Counted from the first letter of the stretch, positions 1 through 7,494 are shown. The stretch: DNA of 64,000 nt from Luteimicrobium sp042670205 (GCF_042670205.1 NZ_JBHUWD010000001.1:1-64000); one strand, 5' to 3'. Notes: generated by a model not told the origin, from the letters alone. Numbers and translations are program-made.

Positions 1-77
1 GGGGCTCCTCCTCCCGCCCGACGACGCCGCTCCGGCCCGCGACGCGCACGTCCCGCGCGCCGTGGCAGGGTGGGCGG

Positions 78-1148
78 GTGCGCTACGTCGTCGTCGGAGC
101 GGGCGCGATCGGTGGCACGATCGCCGCGCGCCTCGCCCAGCACTCGCCCACCCGTCCGCCCCTCGTCGTCGCGCGCGGTGCGCACGCCGACGCGATCGAA
201 CGCTCCGGCCTGCGGCTGCGCTCCCCCGACGACGACGTCACCGTCCGCGTCGACCTCGCCCGCACCCCCGCCGAGGCCCGCCTGCGCACCGACGACGTGC
301 TCGTCCTCGCGACCAAGACCCATCAGGCGACGGCCGCCCTCCAGGCCTGGGTCGACGCGCCGGTGCACCCCGCGGACGACGCCCCGGACGCCGCGCCCGT
401 CGGCACCGCGGGCGAGCTGCTCCCCGTCGTCACGACGACCAACGGCGTCGCGGCCGAACGCATGGCGCTGCGCCTCTTCCGCCGGGTCGTCGGCGCGTGC
501 GTGTGGCTCCCCGCCACCCACCTCGACCCCGGCGAGGTCGCGGTGCGCATCGCCCCGCAGTCGGGGACCTTCATCCTCGGCTCGTACCCGCCCGGGCCGC
601 CGCCCGACGACGTCGCCCCCGTCCTCGACGCGCTCACCCGGGACTGGACCGCGGCGACGTTCGGGATCCACGTCGTCGACGACGTCATGCGTTGGAAGCA
701 CCGCAAGCTCCTGCAGAACCTCGCGAACGCGCTCCAGGCGCTGCTCGGGGCGGACGGCGCGATCGGGCCCATCGGCCCGCTCGCGTCGCGGCTGGTCGCG
801 GAGGCGGAGGACGTGTACCTCGCGTCGGGCATCACGTGGGCGACCGAGGCCGAGGAGGACGCGTGGCGCGGGACCGTCTTCGACGTGCGCCCCGTCCCTG
901 GACTGCCGGGCGTCGTCGGGGGCTCGTCGTGGCAGTCCGTCGCGCGGGGCGACGGGTCGATCGAGACCGACTACCTCAACGGCGAGATCGTCCTGCTCGC
1001 GCGCCTCGCCGGCGTCGACGCGCCGCTCAACGCCGCCGTCCAGCGGCTCGCGCGACAGGCCGCCGTCGCGCGCCGACCGCCCGGCTCGACGTCGGTCGAC
1101 GAGCTCGTGCGCGCCCTCGACCGCGCCGAAGCGGGCGCGGGCCGATGA
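78..1148 (+). CDS. Ketopantoate reductase (ApbA/PanE) family oxidoreductase
   Basis: A 356-residue cytosolic NAD(P)H-dependent reductase of the ApbA/PanE fold. The nucleotide-binding glycine motif GAGAIGG lies at residues 7-13, and the catalytic-domain lysine motif WKHRKLLQN is near residue 200, as in 2-dehydropantoate reductases. The C-terminal helical domain is present. The GTG start is chosen because the Rossmann strand begins at residue 2; a CAGGGT box lies 6 nt upstream, so the message may be leaderless. It is longer than typical PanE (about 300 residues) and no pantothenate gene is nearby, so the true substrate may be another 2-keto acid. Family call is firm, substrate unknown. Confidence 0.85.
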   Translation: MRYVVVGAGAIGGTIAARLAQHSPTRPPLVVARGAHADAIERSGLRLRSPDDDVTVRVDLARTPAEARLRTDDVLVLATKTHQATAALQAWVDAPVHPADDAPDAAPVGTAGELLPVVTTTNGVAAERMALRLFRRVVGACVWLPATHLDPGEVAVRIAPQSGTFILGSYPPGPPPDDVAPVLDALTRDWTAATFGIHVVDDVMRWKHRKLLQNLANALQALLGADGAIGPIGPLASRLVAEAEDVYLASGITWATEAEEDAWRGTVFDVRPVPGLPGVVGGSSWQSVARGDGSIETDYLNGEIVLLARLAGVDAPLNAAVQRLARQAAVARRPPGSTSVDELVRALDRAEAGAGR

Positions 1149-1203
1149 CTTCCGGCTGCCCCGCCGGTCTCCACCTGCGACGACGACGGAAGGACAGCAG
1201 CAC

Positions 1204-1818
1204 ATGGGAACCGTGACCTGCGGGATGGCGGTGTCGCTCGACGGGTACGTCGCGGCGCCGGACCAGAGCCTCGAGAGCCCGATCGGCGTGAACGGCGTCG
1301 AGAAGCTCATGAAGCCGTGGATGTTCGACGAGGCCGGGCAGCACGACGCAGAGATCGCGTCCTTGACGAGCGCGGGCGCGTACGTGATGGGGCGCAACAT
1401 GTACGGGCCGGTCCGCGGCGGCTGGGACGACGACGAGCGCTTCGCCGACTGGCGCGGCTGGTGGGGCGAGGAACCGCCGTACCACGCACCGGTGTTCGTG
1501 CTGACGCACCACCCGCACGAGAGCATCGAGATGGAGGGCGGGACGACCTTCCACTTCGTCACGGAAGGCATCGAGGCCGCGCTGCAGCGGGCCCAGTGCG
1601 CGGCCAGCGACCGGCCCGTCGACGTGTCGGGCGGGGGGTCGACCGTCAACCAGTTCCTCGCGGCGGGTCTGATCGACGAGCTCTGGCTGCACCTCGTGCC
1701 GCGCACGCTCGGTGGCGGCACGCGGCTCTTCGAGGACGTCGGCCCGCTCGAGCTCGAGCTCCTCGAGTCGCGCGTGACGCCGTCGGTGAGCCACCTGCGG
1801 TACCGCGTGCTCCGCTGA
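1204..1818 (+). CDS. RibD/dihydrofolate reductase-like family protein
   Basis: 204 residues with the fold of the RibD C-terminal domain/DHFR family. The N-terminal strand carries MAVSLDGYVA, the NADPH-binding region has YVMGRNMYGP, and the C-terminal part has VSGGGSTVNQFL followed by ELWLHLVPRTLGGG. These proteins are probable NADPH-dependent reductases of unknown substrate, not true folate enzymes. The ATG is preceded by a GGAAGGA Shine-Dalgarno sequence. It lies 55 nt after the PanE-like gene on the same strand and may be co-transcribed. A nested palindrome begins 12 nt after its stop. A second family member lies at 5331-5915. Confidence 0.88.
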   Translation: MGTVTCGMAVSLDGYVAAPDQSLESPIGVNGVEKLMKPWMFDEAGQHDAEIASLTSAGAYVMGRNMYGPVRGGWDDDERFADWRGWWGEEPPYHAPVFVLTHHPHESIEMEGGTTFHFVTEGIEAALQRAQCAASDRPVDVSGGGSTVNQFLAAGLIDELWLHLVPRTLGGGTRLFEDVGPLELELLESRVTPSVSHLRYRVLR

Positions 1819-1830
1819 GCCAACCGGCCG

Positions 1831-1897
1831 CGAGATACCGAGTCCCGACCGAGATACCGATGCAGACGCGGTATCTCGGGCGTCTCTCGGTATCTCG
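1831..1897. repeat. Nested palindrome R1 (GATACCGA subfamily)
   Basis: A 67-bp four-arm element. The outer arms CGAGATACCGAG (1831-1842) and CTCGGTATCTCG (1886-1897) pair over 12 bp without mismatch. The inner arms CGAGATACCG (1850-1859) and CGGTATCTCG (1869-1878) pair over 10 bp around a GCAGAC-containing loop. The gaps between outer and inner arms are 7 nt on each side. Because the two left arms share a sequence, alternative pairings are possible. It starts 12 nt after the stop of the upstream gene and ends 39 nt before the next start. Confidence 0.93.
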
Positions 1898-1923
1898 ACG
1901 CGACCGGCGGTGGGCGCGGGGTC

Positions 1924-1929
1924 TAGCGT
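1924..1929 (+). promoter_or_regulatory. -10 box TAGCGT of a probable leaderless promoter
   Basis: TAGCGT sits 7 nt before the GTG start of the DinB-family gene and there is no Shine-Dalgarno sequence. TAnnnT followed by 6-7 nt and the start codon is the usual layout of actinobacterial leaderless transcripts. It lies just beyond palindrome R1. Confidence 0.55.
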
Positions 1930-1936
1930 CGGTCGG

Positions 1937-2440
1937 GTGACGTCCAAGCATCCCGCTCTCGACGAGCCGGAGCCGTTCGCGGACGACCGCGAGCTCCTCC
2001 TCGGCTGGCTCGCGTTCCATCGCGACGCCCTCGCGCGCAGCTGCGCCGACCTCACGCCCGACCAGCTCGTCGAGCAGTCCGTGCCGCCGTCGGACCTCTC
2101 GCTGCTGGGCCTCGTCCGGCACCTGACCGAGATGGAGCACTGGTACCTCGAGGGCACGCTCGGACCGGTGGCCATCGAGCCGCTCTACTGCCCCGAGGAC
2201 GACCCGGACGGCGACATCCTCGGCATCGATGCGTCGATGGTCGAACCGTCCCTGGCCCGCTGGCGCGAGCAGCAGGCGACCGTCGATGCGCTCCTCGCCC
2301 GGCACAGCCTGGATGACCCGACGCGCACCGGCACCCGGTCCGTCCGGTGGTGCGTCGTCAAGGTGCTGGGCGAGTACGCCCGCCACAACGGCCACGCCGA
2401 TCTCCTGCGCGAGAGGATCGACGGAGCCGTCGGCGAGTAG
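1937..2440 (+). CDS. DinB/DUF664 family protein (probable mycothiol-dependent)
   Basis: 167 residues of the DinB four-helix-bundle superfamily, DUF664 branch. The probable metal-binding histidines are seen in LVRHLTEMEHWY (about residues 58-69) and EYARHNGHADLL near the C-terminus. In actinobacteria this superfamily includes mycothiol-dependent enzymes such as maleylpyruvate isomerase and S-transferases; the substrate here is unknown. The GTG at 1937 is preferred over an earlier in-frame start because a TAGCGT -10 box ends 7 nt before it, which suggests a leaderless transcript. The gene runs 3 nt short of the convergent HxlR gene. Confidence 0.85.
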   Translation: MTSKHPALDEPEPFADDRELLLGWLAFHRDALARSCADLTPDQLVEQSVPPSDLSLLGLVRHLTEMEHWYLEGTLGPVAIEPLYCPEDDPDGDILGIDASMVEPSLARWREQQATVDALLARHSLDDPTRTGTRSVRWCVVKVLGEYARHNGHADLLRERIDGAVGE

Positions 2441-2443
2441 GCC

Positions 2444-2869
2444 TCAGCCGGCGGCGTCGAACTCCGCCCGAGCCTCGTCGACCTCAGCGAGGTGCTCGTC
2501 GGACCAGCCGGCGAGCGCCGCGAACACGGGGGCGAGGCTCGCGCCGAGCGGGCTGATCTCGTACTCGACGCGGGGCGGGATCTCCGCGTGGTAGGTCCGC
2601 ACCACGAGTCCGTCGCGCTCCATCTGGCGGAGCCGCTGCGTGAGCACCTTGGGGGTGATGGTGCCGATGCTGCGCTGCAGCTCGACGAAGCGCTGACGTC
2701 CGAAGGTGTCGAGCGCCCAGAGGATCGGGGTCGTCCAGCGCGAGAAGACGAGGTCCACGACGGGGCTGATCGGGCACCCACCCGGGGGTGCGGCCGGCGG
2801 GGCGGGTGCCGGTGTGGGTGCGGCCGGCGGGGCGGGTGCCGGTGTGGGTGCGGTCGGCGAGGTGCTCAC
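2444..2869 (-). CDS. HxlR-family transcriptional regulator
   Basis: 141 residues. A Pro/Ala-rich N-terminal tail (two copies of a 10-residue TPAPAPPAAP repeat, encoded by a 30-bp tandem repeat) precedes a winged helix: CPISPVVDLVF with the conserved N-terminal cysteine, RFVELQRSIGTITPKVL as recognition region and VPPRVEYE-like wing (IPPRVEYE). HxlR proteins sense aldehydes, quinones or disulfide stress through this cysteine. The GTG at 2869 follows GGAGG by 6 nt and is preferred to a GTG 21 nt upstream. It is divergent from an NmrA-like reductase, its likely target, with a GGTACC palindrome between them. The Pro/Ala tail is unusual for the family. Confidence 0.9.
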   Translation of the reverse strand: MSTSPTAPTPAPAPPAAPTPAPAPPAAPPGGCPISPVVDLVFSRWTTPILWALDTFGRQRFVELQRSIGTITPKVLTQRLRQMERDGLVVRTYHAEIPPRVEYEISPLGASLAPVFAALAGWSDEHLAEVDEARAEFDAAG

Positions 2870-2897
2870 GGGTCCTCCCAGGAGAGTCACTATCCTC

Positions 2898-2907
2898 TAG
2901 GTACCTA
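2898..2907. promoter_or_regulatory. TAGGTACCTA palindrome, candidate HxlR operator
   Basis: A perfect 10-bp palindrome in the 112-bp divergent space between the HxlR gene and the NmrA-like gene. The second HxlR/NmrA pair of the window (10461-10559) also carries a GGTACC element, which supports an operator role. Binding is inferred. Confidence 0.5.
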
Positions 2908-2981
2908 CTATCTTCACGATGCTAGCGTCTCGGGCGTCGCCCCGGAAACCCGGAGTGACCAGCCCAGACGGAGGTAGGACC

Positions 2982-3830
2982 ATGGCACGCATCGCAGTCA
3001 CCGGGGCGACGGGCAACGTCGGCGCCGCGCTCGTCCGGCTCCTCGCGGACGGCGGCCACGAGGTCGCCGCGATCTCACGACACCAGCGCCCGACCGCCGA
3101 GCCCGCGGACGACACCGTCCGCTCCTTCGTTGCGGATCTCGCCGACCCCGCCTCGCTCACGAAGGCTCTCGACGGCGTCGACGCGCTCTTCCTGCTCGTC
3201 GCGGGCGACGACGCGCACGGGGTCCTCGACGTCGCGAAGCGTTCGGGCGTCGGGCACGTCGTCCTGCTCTCCTCGCAGGGCGCGCGGACCCGCCCACGGA
3301 GCTACCCGCACCCGGTCGCGTTCGAGGACGCGGTGCGCACGTCCGGCCTCGGCTGGACGATCCTGCGGCCGAGCGGGTTCGCCACCAACGCGTTCCAGTG
3401 GGTCCCCGGCGTCCGGTCCGCGCGGACTGTCGAGGCGCCGTTCGTGGACGTCGCGCTCCCGGTGGTCGACCCGGCCGACCTCGCGGCGGTCGTGGCGCGC
3501 GTCCTCTCGGACGTCGTCGGAGGCGCGGGGGCGCACGACGGAGCCGCCTACACCCTGACCGGTCCGGCAGCGATCTCGCCGCGCGACCAGGCCGCGGCGA
3601 TCGGTCTCGCGATCGGCGACGCCGTCCGCGTCGTGGAGCTGGACCGGGACGAGGCGCTCGCACGTATGTCGGCCGTCATGCCGCCGGCGGTCGCGGACGC
3701 CACCCTCGACCTCCTCGGCCGTCCCACCGCCGACGAGGCCGCCGTCAGCACCGACGTCGGACGGCTGCTCGGCCGCCCGGCGTCGTCGTTCGCGGAGTGG
3801 GCGACCCGGAACGCCCCGGCCTTCCGCTGA
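2982..3830 (+). CDS. NmrA-like NAD(P)H-binding atypical SDR
   Basis: 282 residues. The N-terminal Rossmann motif TGATGNVG (residues 7-14) is that of atypical short-chain dehydrogenases of the NmrA/NAD(P)H-binding type. SSQGA (about residue 96) ends a core strand, and WTILRPSGFATN marks the substrate-side region seen in these proteins. They act as NAD(P)H:quinone reductases or redox sensors; the substrate is unknown here. The ATG follows a GGAGGTAGG Shine-Dalgarno sequence. Its divergent HxlR neighbour is the probable regulator, as in bacterial ytfG/ytfH pairs. Palindrome R2 starts 7 nt past the stop. Confidence 0.87.
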   Translation: MARIAVTGATGNVGAALVRLLADGGHEVAAISRHQRPTAEPADDTVRSFVADLADPASLTKALDGVDALFLLVAGDDAHGVLDVAKRSGVGHVVLLSSQGARTRPRSYPHPVAFEDAVRTSGLGWTILRPSGFATNAFQWVPGVRSARTVEAPFVDVALPVVDPADLAAVVARVLSDVVGGAGAHDGAAYTLTGPAAISPRDQAAAIGLAIGDAVRVVELDRDEALARMSAVMPPAVADATLDLLGRPTADEAAVSTDVGRLLGRPASSFAEWATRNAPAFR

Positions 3831-3837
3831 CCCTTCA

Positions 3838-3904
3838 CGAGATACCGAGATTCGCTCGAGATACCGAGGCAGACTCGGCATCTCGGGCGGATCTCGGTAT
3901 GTCG
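3838..3904. repeat. Nested palindrome R2 (GATACCGA subfamily)
   Basis: 67 bp, the same length and arm spacing as R1. Outer arms CGAGATACCGAG (3838-3849) and CTCGGTATGTCG (3893-3904) pair with one mismatch. Inner arms CGAGATACCGAG (3857-3868) and CTCGGCATCTCG (3874-3885) pair with one mismatch. Gaps are 7 nt on each side, and the GCAGA loop and the GGGCG after the inner right arm are shared with R1. It begins 7 nt after the NmrA-like stop codon. Confidence 0.92.
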
Positions 3905-3930
3905 GCGGGTGGGTTCGCGACCCACGCACG

Positions 3931-4374
3931 ATGATGGGGCGCATGGCTGCACGCACGGCGTCCCGCTGGTCCCTGTGGTCGCAGGACAGCGTCCTGTCGA
4001 TCGCCTCCCGCGGCTCCGTCCTGTCGATCGGGTCCGTCGGGTCGTGCGCGTCGGTCGCGTCGGTGGGGTCGTTCGCGTCGTCGTCCTCGATCGGCTCGGC
4101 GATGTCGTTCCTGTCGATCGGGTCGTTCCAGTCGTCCGCGTCGGTGCTGTCCGGGCAGTCGAACCGGTCGATCCTGTCGTGGCGGTCGATCCTCGCGGTC
4201 ATGGGCCGACGTGAGCAGGGCGCGCTCCGCGGGACCTCGGGCGTCGTCGTCGCCGGGATCGCCGTCACGACGGCGGCCACGCTGGCCGCCGTCCTCGTCC
4301 CCCTGCTCCGGCGCACCGCGGGGCCGGCGCGTCCCGGCCGCCGCTTCGACCCGGAGGCCCACGCGCTGCGATGA
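3931..4374 (+). CDS. Ser-triplet repeat protein with C-terminal membrane segment
   Basis: 147 residues; I cannot assign a function. From residue 11 to residue 86 every third residue is serine, 26 times in a row (pattern xSx; e.g. SVLSIGSVGS). The other positions are mostly small or hydrophobic (V, I, L, G, A, F). A break follows (about residues 87-99), then one hydrophobic helix (VVVAGIAVTTAATLAAVLV, residues about 103-121) and an Arg/Pro-rich tail. Such strict period-3 spacing suggests an extended or solenoid fold with a continuous serine face, anchored to the membrane. Starts at 3931, 3934 and 3943 are all possible and none has a strong Shine-Dalgarno sequence. I recall similar unnamed proteins in actinobacteria. 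The coding strand is supported by the hydrophobic C-terminus. Confidence 0.7.
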   Translation: MMGRMAARTASRWSLWSQDSVLSIASRGSVLSIGSVGSCASVASVGSFASSSSIGSAMSFLSIGSFQSSASVLSGQSNRSILSWRSILAVMGRREQGALRGTSGVVVAGIAVTTAATLAAVLVPLLRRTAGPARPGRRFDPEAHALR

Positions 4375-4459
4375 GCCCGCCGCCTCCGCCGGGTCTCATC
4401 CTGTACGGCCGCCCGTCCGGGTGGTACGACGAAGGAGCGGCCGCGACCAGGAGGTCCTC

Positions 4460-5293
4460 ATGTCCGAGTCCGACGCGGGCCGGCTGTTCGTCGGCGGGCT
4501 GCCCGCCGCCTACGAGCAGCTCCTCGTCCCGCTGTTCTTCGAGCCCTACGCGGACGACCTCGTCGCGCGCGCGAACGCCCGGCGCCCGTCGGCCGTCCTC
4601 GAGCTCGCGGCCGGCACGGGCGTCGTGACGCGACGCCTCGCCGCTGCGCTGCCCGCCGGTTGCACGCTCGTCGCGACCGACCTCAACGCCGGGATGATCG
4701 ACGTCGCGCGGGGCCTCGCACCCACCCGCCCCGACGGCGCGCCGCCCGTGGACTGGCGGGTCGCCGACGCACAGGACCTCCCCTTCCCCGACGGCTCGTT
4801 CGACTTGGTCCTGTGCCAGTTCGGGGTGATGTTCTTCCCGGACCGCGTCGCGTCGTACGCCGAGGCGGCGCGGGTCCTCCGGCCCGGCGGCGCCTACCTG
4901 CTGAGCGCCTGGGGGCCGGTCGGGGCGAACGCCGTCGCGCAGGCCGTCGACGAGGCCTATCGGCGGGTCCTGCCCGACGCCGACCCGAACGTCATCACAC
5001 GCGTCGCCCACGGGTACCACGACGCCGACCGGCTCCGGCAGGACCTCGAGGCCGGAGGGTTCGTGGTCGACGCCGTCGAGACGCTCCGGTTCGAGGGCAC
5101 AGCCCCCTCGCCGCAGGCCGCCGCCATCACGATCCCCCGCGGCTCGCCGCTGCGCGCCCAGCTCGAGCCCTACGGCACGCAGGTCCGGGAGGACGTCGAG
5201 GCGGCGGCGACCGCGCTCCTCGCGGAGCGGTTCGGCGACGGTCCGCTCCGCGCCCCGATGACCGCCCTCGTCGCGACCGCGTCGCGCCCCTGA
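4460..5293 (+). CDS. Class I SAM-dependent methyltransferase
   Basis: 277 residues. SAM motif I is VLELAAGTGVVTRRLA (about residues 47-62), followed by the acidic ATDLNAGM loop, DAQDLPFPDGSFD (motif II region), and ARVLRPGGAYLLSAW (motif III). This is the methyltransferase-11 (UbiE/small-molecule) type; the C-terminal 90 residues should carry substrate specificity, which is not recognisable. The ATG follows AGGAGG closely. It lies 37 nt before a RibD-like reductase on the same strand, probably in one transcript. Confidence 0.9.
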   Translation: MSESDAGRLFVGGLPAAYEQLLVPLFFEPYADDLVARANARRPSAVLELAAGTGVVTRRLAAALPAGCTLVATDLNAGMIDVARGLAPTRPDGAPPVDWRVADAQDLPFPDGSFDLVLCQFGVMFFPDRVASYAEAARVLRPGGAYLLSAWGPVGANAVAQAVDEAYRRVLPDADPNVITRVAHGYHDADRLRQDLEAGGFVVDAVETLRFEGTAPSPQAAAITIPRGSPLRAQLEPYGTQVREDVEAAATALLAERFGDGPLRAPMTALVATASRP

Positions 5294-5330
5294 CCCTCCC
5301 CCGAACCGAGCCGACGAACGGATCGACACC

Positions 5331-5915
5331 ATGGCCCGCCTGCGGTACCTCATGCTGATGTCCCTCGACGGCTACGCGGTGGACGCCCACGGCCGCTTCG
5401 ACTGGGCCGCCCCCGACGAGGAGGTCCACCAGGCGGTGAACGACACGAGCCGCGACGTCGGGACCTACCTGTACGGGCGGCGCATGTACGAGACGATGGC
5501 GGTCTGGCAGACGATGGCCCCCGACGAGCCGGCGCCCGGCGAGCCCGAGGAGGACTCGGCCGCCGTCCGCGACTTCGCCCGCCTGTGGCGCGCCGCCGAC
5601 AAGGTCGTCTACTCGGCCTCGCTCGACGACGTCGCCACCCCGCGCACGGACCTCGTCGACCGCTTCGACCCCGGCGAGGTGCGGGCGCTCGTCGACGCGG
5701 CCGAACGGGACGTCGCGGTCAGCGGCCCGACCCTCGCGGCCACGGCGTTCGCGGCCGGCCTCGTCGACGCGGTGCAGCTCTTCGTGGTGCCGGTGAGCGT
5801 CGGCGGCGGGCTGCCCGCCCTGCCCCCTGACCAGCGCGTCGACCTGCGCCTGACGGGGACGCGGCGGTTCGCGTCGGGCGTCGTGCAGCTCGATCACGAC
5901 GTCGTCCGCGCCTGA
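5331..5915 (+). CDS. RibD/dihydrofolate reductase-like family protein
   Basis: 194 residues, paralogous in fold to the gene at 1204-1818. MLMSLDGYAVDAHGRFDWA lies at residues 6-24, TYLYGRRMYETM gives the pyrophosphate-binding region, and VSGPTLAATAFAAGLVD then VPVSVGGGLPAL form the C-terminal part. Probable NADPH-dependent reductase of unknown substrate. It follows the methyltransferase by 37 nt and is likely its operon partner. The ribosome-binding site is weak (ACGGATCG). Confidence 0.88.
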   Translation: MARLRYLMLMSLDGYAVDAHGRFDWAAPDEEVHQAVNDTSRDVGTYLYGRRMYETMAVWQTMAPDEPAPGEPEEDSAAVRDFARLWRAADKVVYSASLDDVATPRTDLVDRFDPGEVRALVDAAERDVAVSGPTLAATAFAAGLVDAVQLFVVPVSVGGGLPALPPDQRVDLRLTGTRRFASGVVQLDHDVVRA

Positions 5916-6026
5916 TCCCCGCCTGGTCCGAGGGGAAATCCGGGCCACGCCTCGCGCCGTCGTGAGGCACACTGGACGGGCCGGTCGCACCGCGACCGAG
6001 GACACCGACGGACGAGGAGCGAGCGG

Positions 6027-6104
6027 ATGCAGGGCGTCACCGCAGGTTGCGGGGTGGCCGCGACGGCCTGCTCGGGCAGTCTCCCGGCCCGCCCCGTGCG
6101 CTGA
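6027..6104 (+). CDS. Putative 25-residue leader peptide upstream of FBP
   Basis: A short ORF (MQGVTAGCGVAATACSGSLP then ARPVR) with a good Shine-Dalgarno sequence, GAGGAG, 7 nt before its ATG. It lies in the 320-bp leader of the EF-G-binding gene. Its stop codon TGA (6102-6104) is inside the 5' arm of a strong hairpin (6096-6140), so a terminating ribosome would block or melt that structure. This is the layout of translational attenuators. No homologue is known to me; the coding call rests on the Shine-Dalgarno sequence and the position. Confidence 0.4.
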   Translation: MQGVTAGCGVAATACSGSLPARPVR

Positions 6105-6140
6105 CCTCCGGCCGTCTCGGCCACCCGGTCACGGGCGCAC
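6096..6140 (+). promoter_or_regulatory. Leader hairpin overlapping leader-peptide stop codon
   Basis: Nested stem: GTGCGC (6096-6101) pairs with GCGCAC (6135-6140), TGACC (6102-6106) with GGTCA (6127-6131), and GGCC (6110-6113) with GGCC (6119-6122) around a GTCTC loop. It lies about 95 nt upstream of the FBP start. No U-tract follows, so it is more likely an attenuator or pause structure than a plain intrinsic terminator. Confidence 0.5.
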
Positions 6141-6235
6141 GACGCGGGCCGTGTCGTCGCCCTCTTGCGCTCCCGCCGCCCGGACTCCGCGGGCCGGTGA
6201 GGTGAGCGCTGCCGCCCGACCGGAAAGCCACTTCC

Positions 6236-6754
6236 ATGCACCCTCTGACCGAGAAGCAGATCCGCGCGTCCTTCGTGAACGCGTCGCGCCGCGAGGCCAC
6301 CCAGGCCACGCTTCCCGAGCTGGCCGCCCTCGACTGGGACCGCCTCGACTACCTGGGCTGGGTCGACCGCAAGGCGCCGCTGCTCGCGTATGCCGTCGTC
6401 CCGGGCACCGCGCCCGACGACGACGCCCCCACCGGTGTGCTGCTGCGCGCCACCGACCCGGCGCTGCGGACCCGGCGTAGCGGCGTCTGCGCGTGGTGCG
6501 AGGACGTCGTCCACACCGACGACGTCTCGCTCTACGTCGCGCGGCGCGCCGGCGCCGCGGGGCGCCGCGGCAACACCGTCGGCACGCTGCTCTGCACGGA
6601 GTTCCTGTGCTCGCGCAACGTGCGCCGCCGTCCGACGCTCGCCGAGACGGGCCGCGACGACGCCGATCTCCGCGCCGCGGTGATCGAGCGACGGATCCAG
6701 GGCTTGCGCGAGCGCTCGGCGCGGTTCGTGGCCGAGGTGCTCCGCACCGCGTGA
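6236..6754 (+). CDS. FBP-domain treble-clef EF-G-binding protein
   Basis: 172 residues. The C-terminal half has the treble-clef zinc finger of the FBP (fibronectin-binding/EF-G-binding, FusB-like) family: CAWCEDVV (about residues 84-91) and CTEFLCSRN (about 120-128) give four zinc ligands. Family knowledge: FusB/FBP proteins bind elongation factor G and free stalled ribosome complexes, in some species giving fusidic acid resistance. The N-terminal TEKQIRASFVNASRREA is the typical start of actinobacterial members. A long structured leader with a small ORF precedes it, so translation-coupled control is plausible. A hairpin terminator follows 8 nt after the stop. Confidence 0.87.
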   Translation: MHPLTEKQIRASFVNASRREATQATLPELAALDWDRLDYLGWVDRKAPLLAYAVVPGTAPDDDAPTGVLLRATDPALRTRRSGVCAWCEDVVHTDDVSLYVARRAGAAGRRGNTVGTLLCTEFLCSRNVRRRPTLAETGRDDADLRAAVIERRIQGLRERSARFVAEVLRTA

Positions 6755-6762
6755 TCGACCGG

Positions 6763-6794
6763 CACGGCCGCCGGGGACGTCACCGGCGGCCGTG
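6763..6794 (+). terminator. 12-bp hairpin terminator after FBP
   Basis: CACGGCCGCCGG (6763-6774) and CCGGCGGCCGTG (6783-6794) form a perfect 12-bp stem with an 8-nt loop, 8 nt after the FBP stop codon. There is no clear U-tract, as is common in high-GC actinobacteria. Confidence 0.75.
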
Positions 6795-6834
6795 TCGCGG
6801 TGCAGGTCAAGCGGTTGCTCGCTAGCGTGCTGCT

Positions 6835-7494
6835 GTGGACGACAGCGACGCGACGGGCCCCGCCGAGGCACCCGAGGAGCGCCGCGCGCGGCTGCGCGAG
6901 ACCATCACCGTGATCGTGCTGTCGGTCACGGCGATCCTCACGGCGTGGAGCGGGTTCGAGGCGAGCAAGTGGGGCGGCGCGATGTCGATCGCGTTCTCGC
7001 AGGCGTCGTCGGCGCGGATCGAGGCGTCGCGCGACGCGTCCGAGGCGAGCGCCGCGAAGCAGATCGACGTGTCGACGTTCGCCCTGTTCGTGCAGGCCTA
7101 CTCCACGGGCAACACCCAGCTCGAGACCTTTGCCGAGAACCGGATGGCGGACCGCTTCAAGCCGGCGTTCCAGGAGTGGCTCGCGGCGAAGCCGCTCAAG
7201 AACCCGGACGCCCCGAAGACGCCCTTCGAGCTGCCGTCTTACGTCCCGCCCGGGCAGAAGGAGGCGGTCGCCGCGGACAAGCGCGCGGACGTGCTCTTCC
7301 AGGTCGCGCTCCGCAACAACCAGCGCGGCGACAACTACACGATCCTCACCGTCCTGTTCGCCCTGGTCCTGTTCTTCGCGGCTTTCTCGGGACGGTTCAA
7401 GGCCGTCCGCACCCAGTGGACGATGCTCGGCGGTGCGCTCGTGCTGCTGACCGTCGGCGTGGTCCTGCTGGCCTCGTACCCGAAGCTCGTGTAG
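6835..7494 (+). CDS. Membrane protein with three helices (DUF4337-like)
   Basis: 219 residues. A charged N-terminus is followed by one membrane helix (ITVIVLSVTAILTAWSGFEA, about residues 24-43), a roughly 120-residue extracytoplasmic or loop domain rich in Ala/Ser/Gln (SQASSARIEASRDASEAS), then two helices close to the C-terminus. The layout resembles DUF4337-type proteins, whose role is unknown. The GTG start lies 6 nt after TAGCGT, so a leaderless message is likely. It stands alone between the FBP gene and a MarR operon. Confidence 0.75.
   Translation: MDDSDATGPAEAPEERRARLRETITVIVLSVTAILTAWSGFEASKWGGAMSIAFSQASSARIEASRDASEASAAKQIDVSTFALFVQAYSTGNTQLETFAENRMADRFKPAFQEWLAAKPLKNPDAPKTPFELPSYVPPGQKEAVAADKRADVLFQVALRNNQRGDNYTILTVLFALVLFFAAFSGRFKAVRTQWTMLGGALVLLTVGVVLLASYPKLV

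Noticed and set aside
1..77. Possible end of an upstream gene
   Set aside because: Only 77 bases and no distinct coding signal on either strand; the edge cannot be called.
3835..4362. Minus-strand ORFs opposite the Ser-triplet gene with Asp or Arg at every third residue
   Set aside because: They mirror the same TCG-rich repeat. One extends through the NmrA-like gene in antisense. The plus strand has a proper membrane helix at its end, so it is preferred, though not proven.
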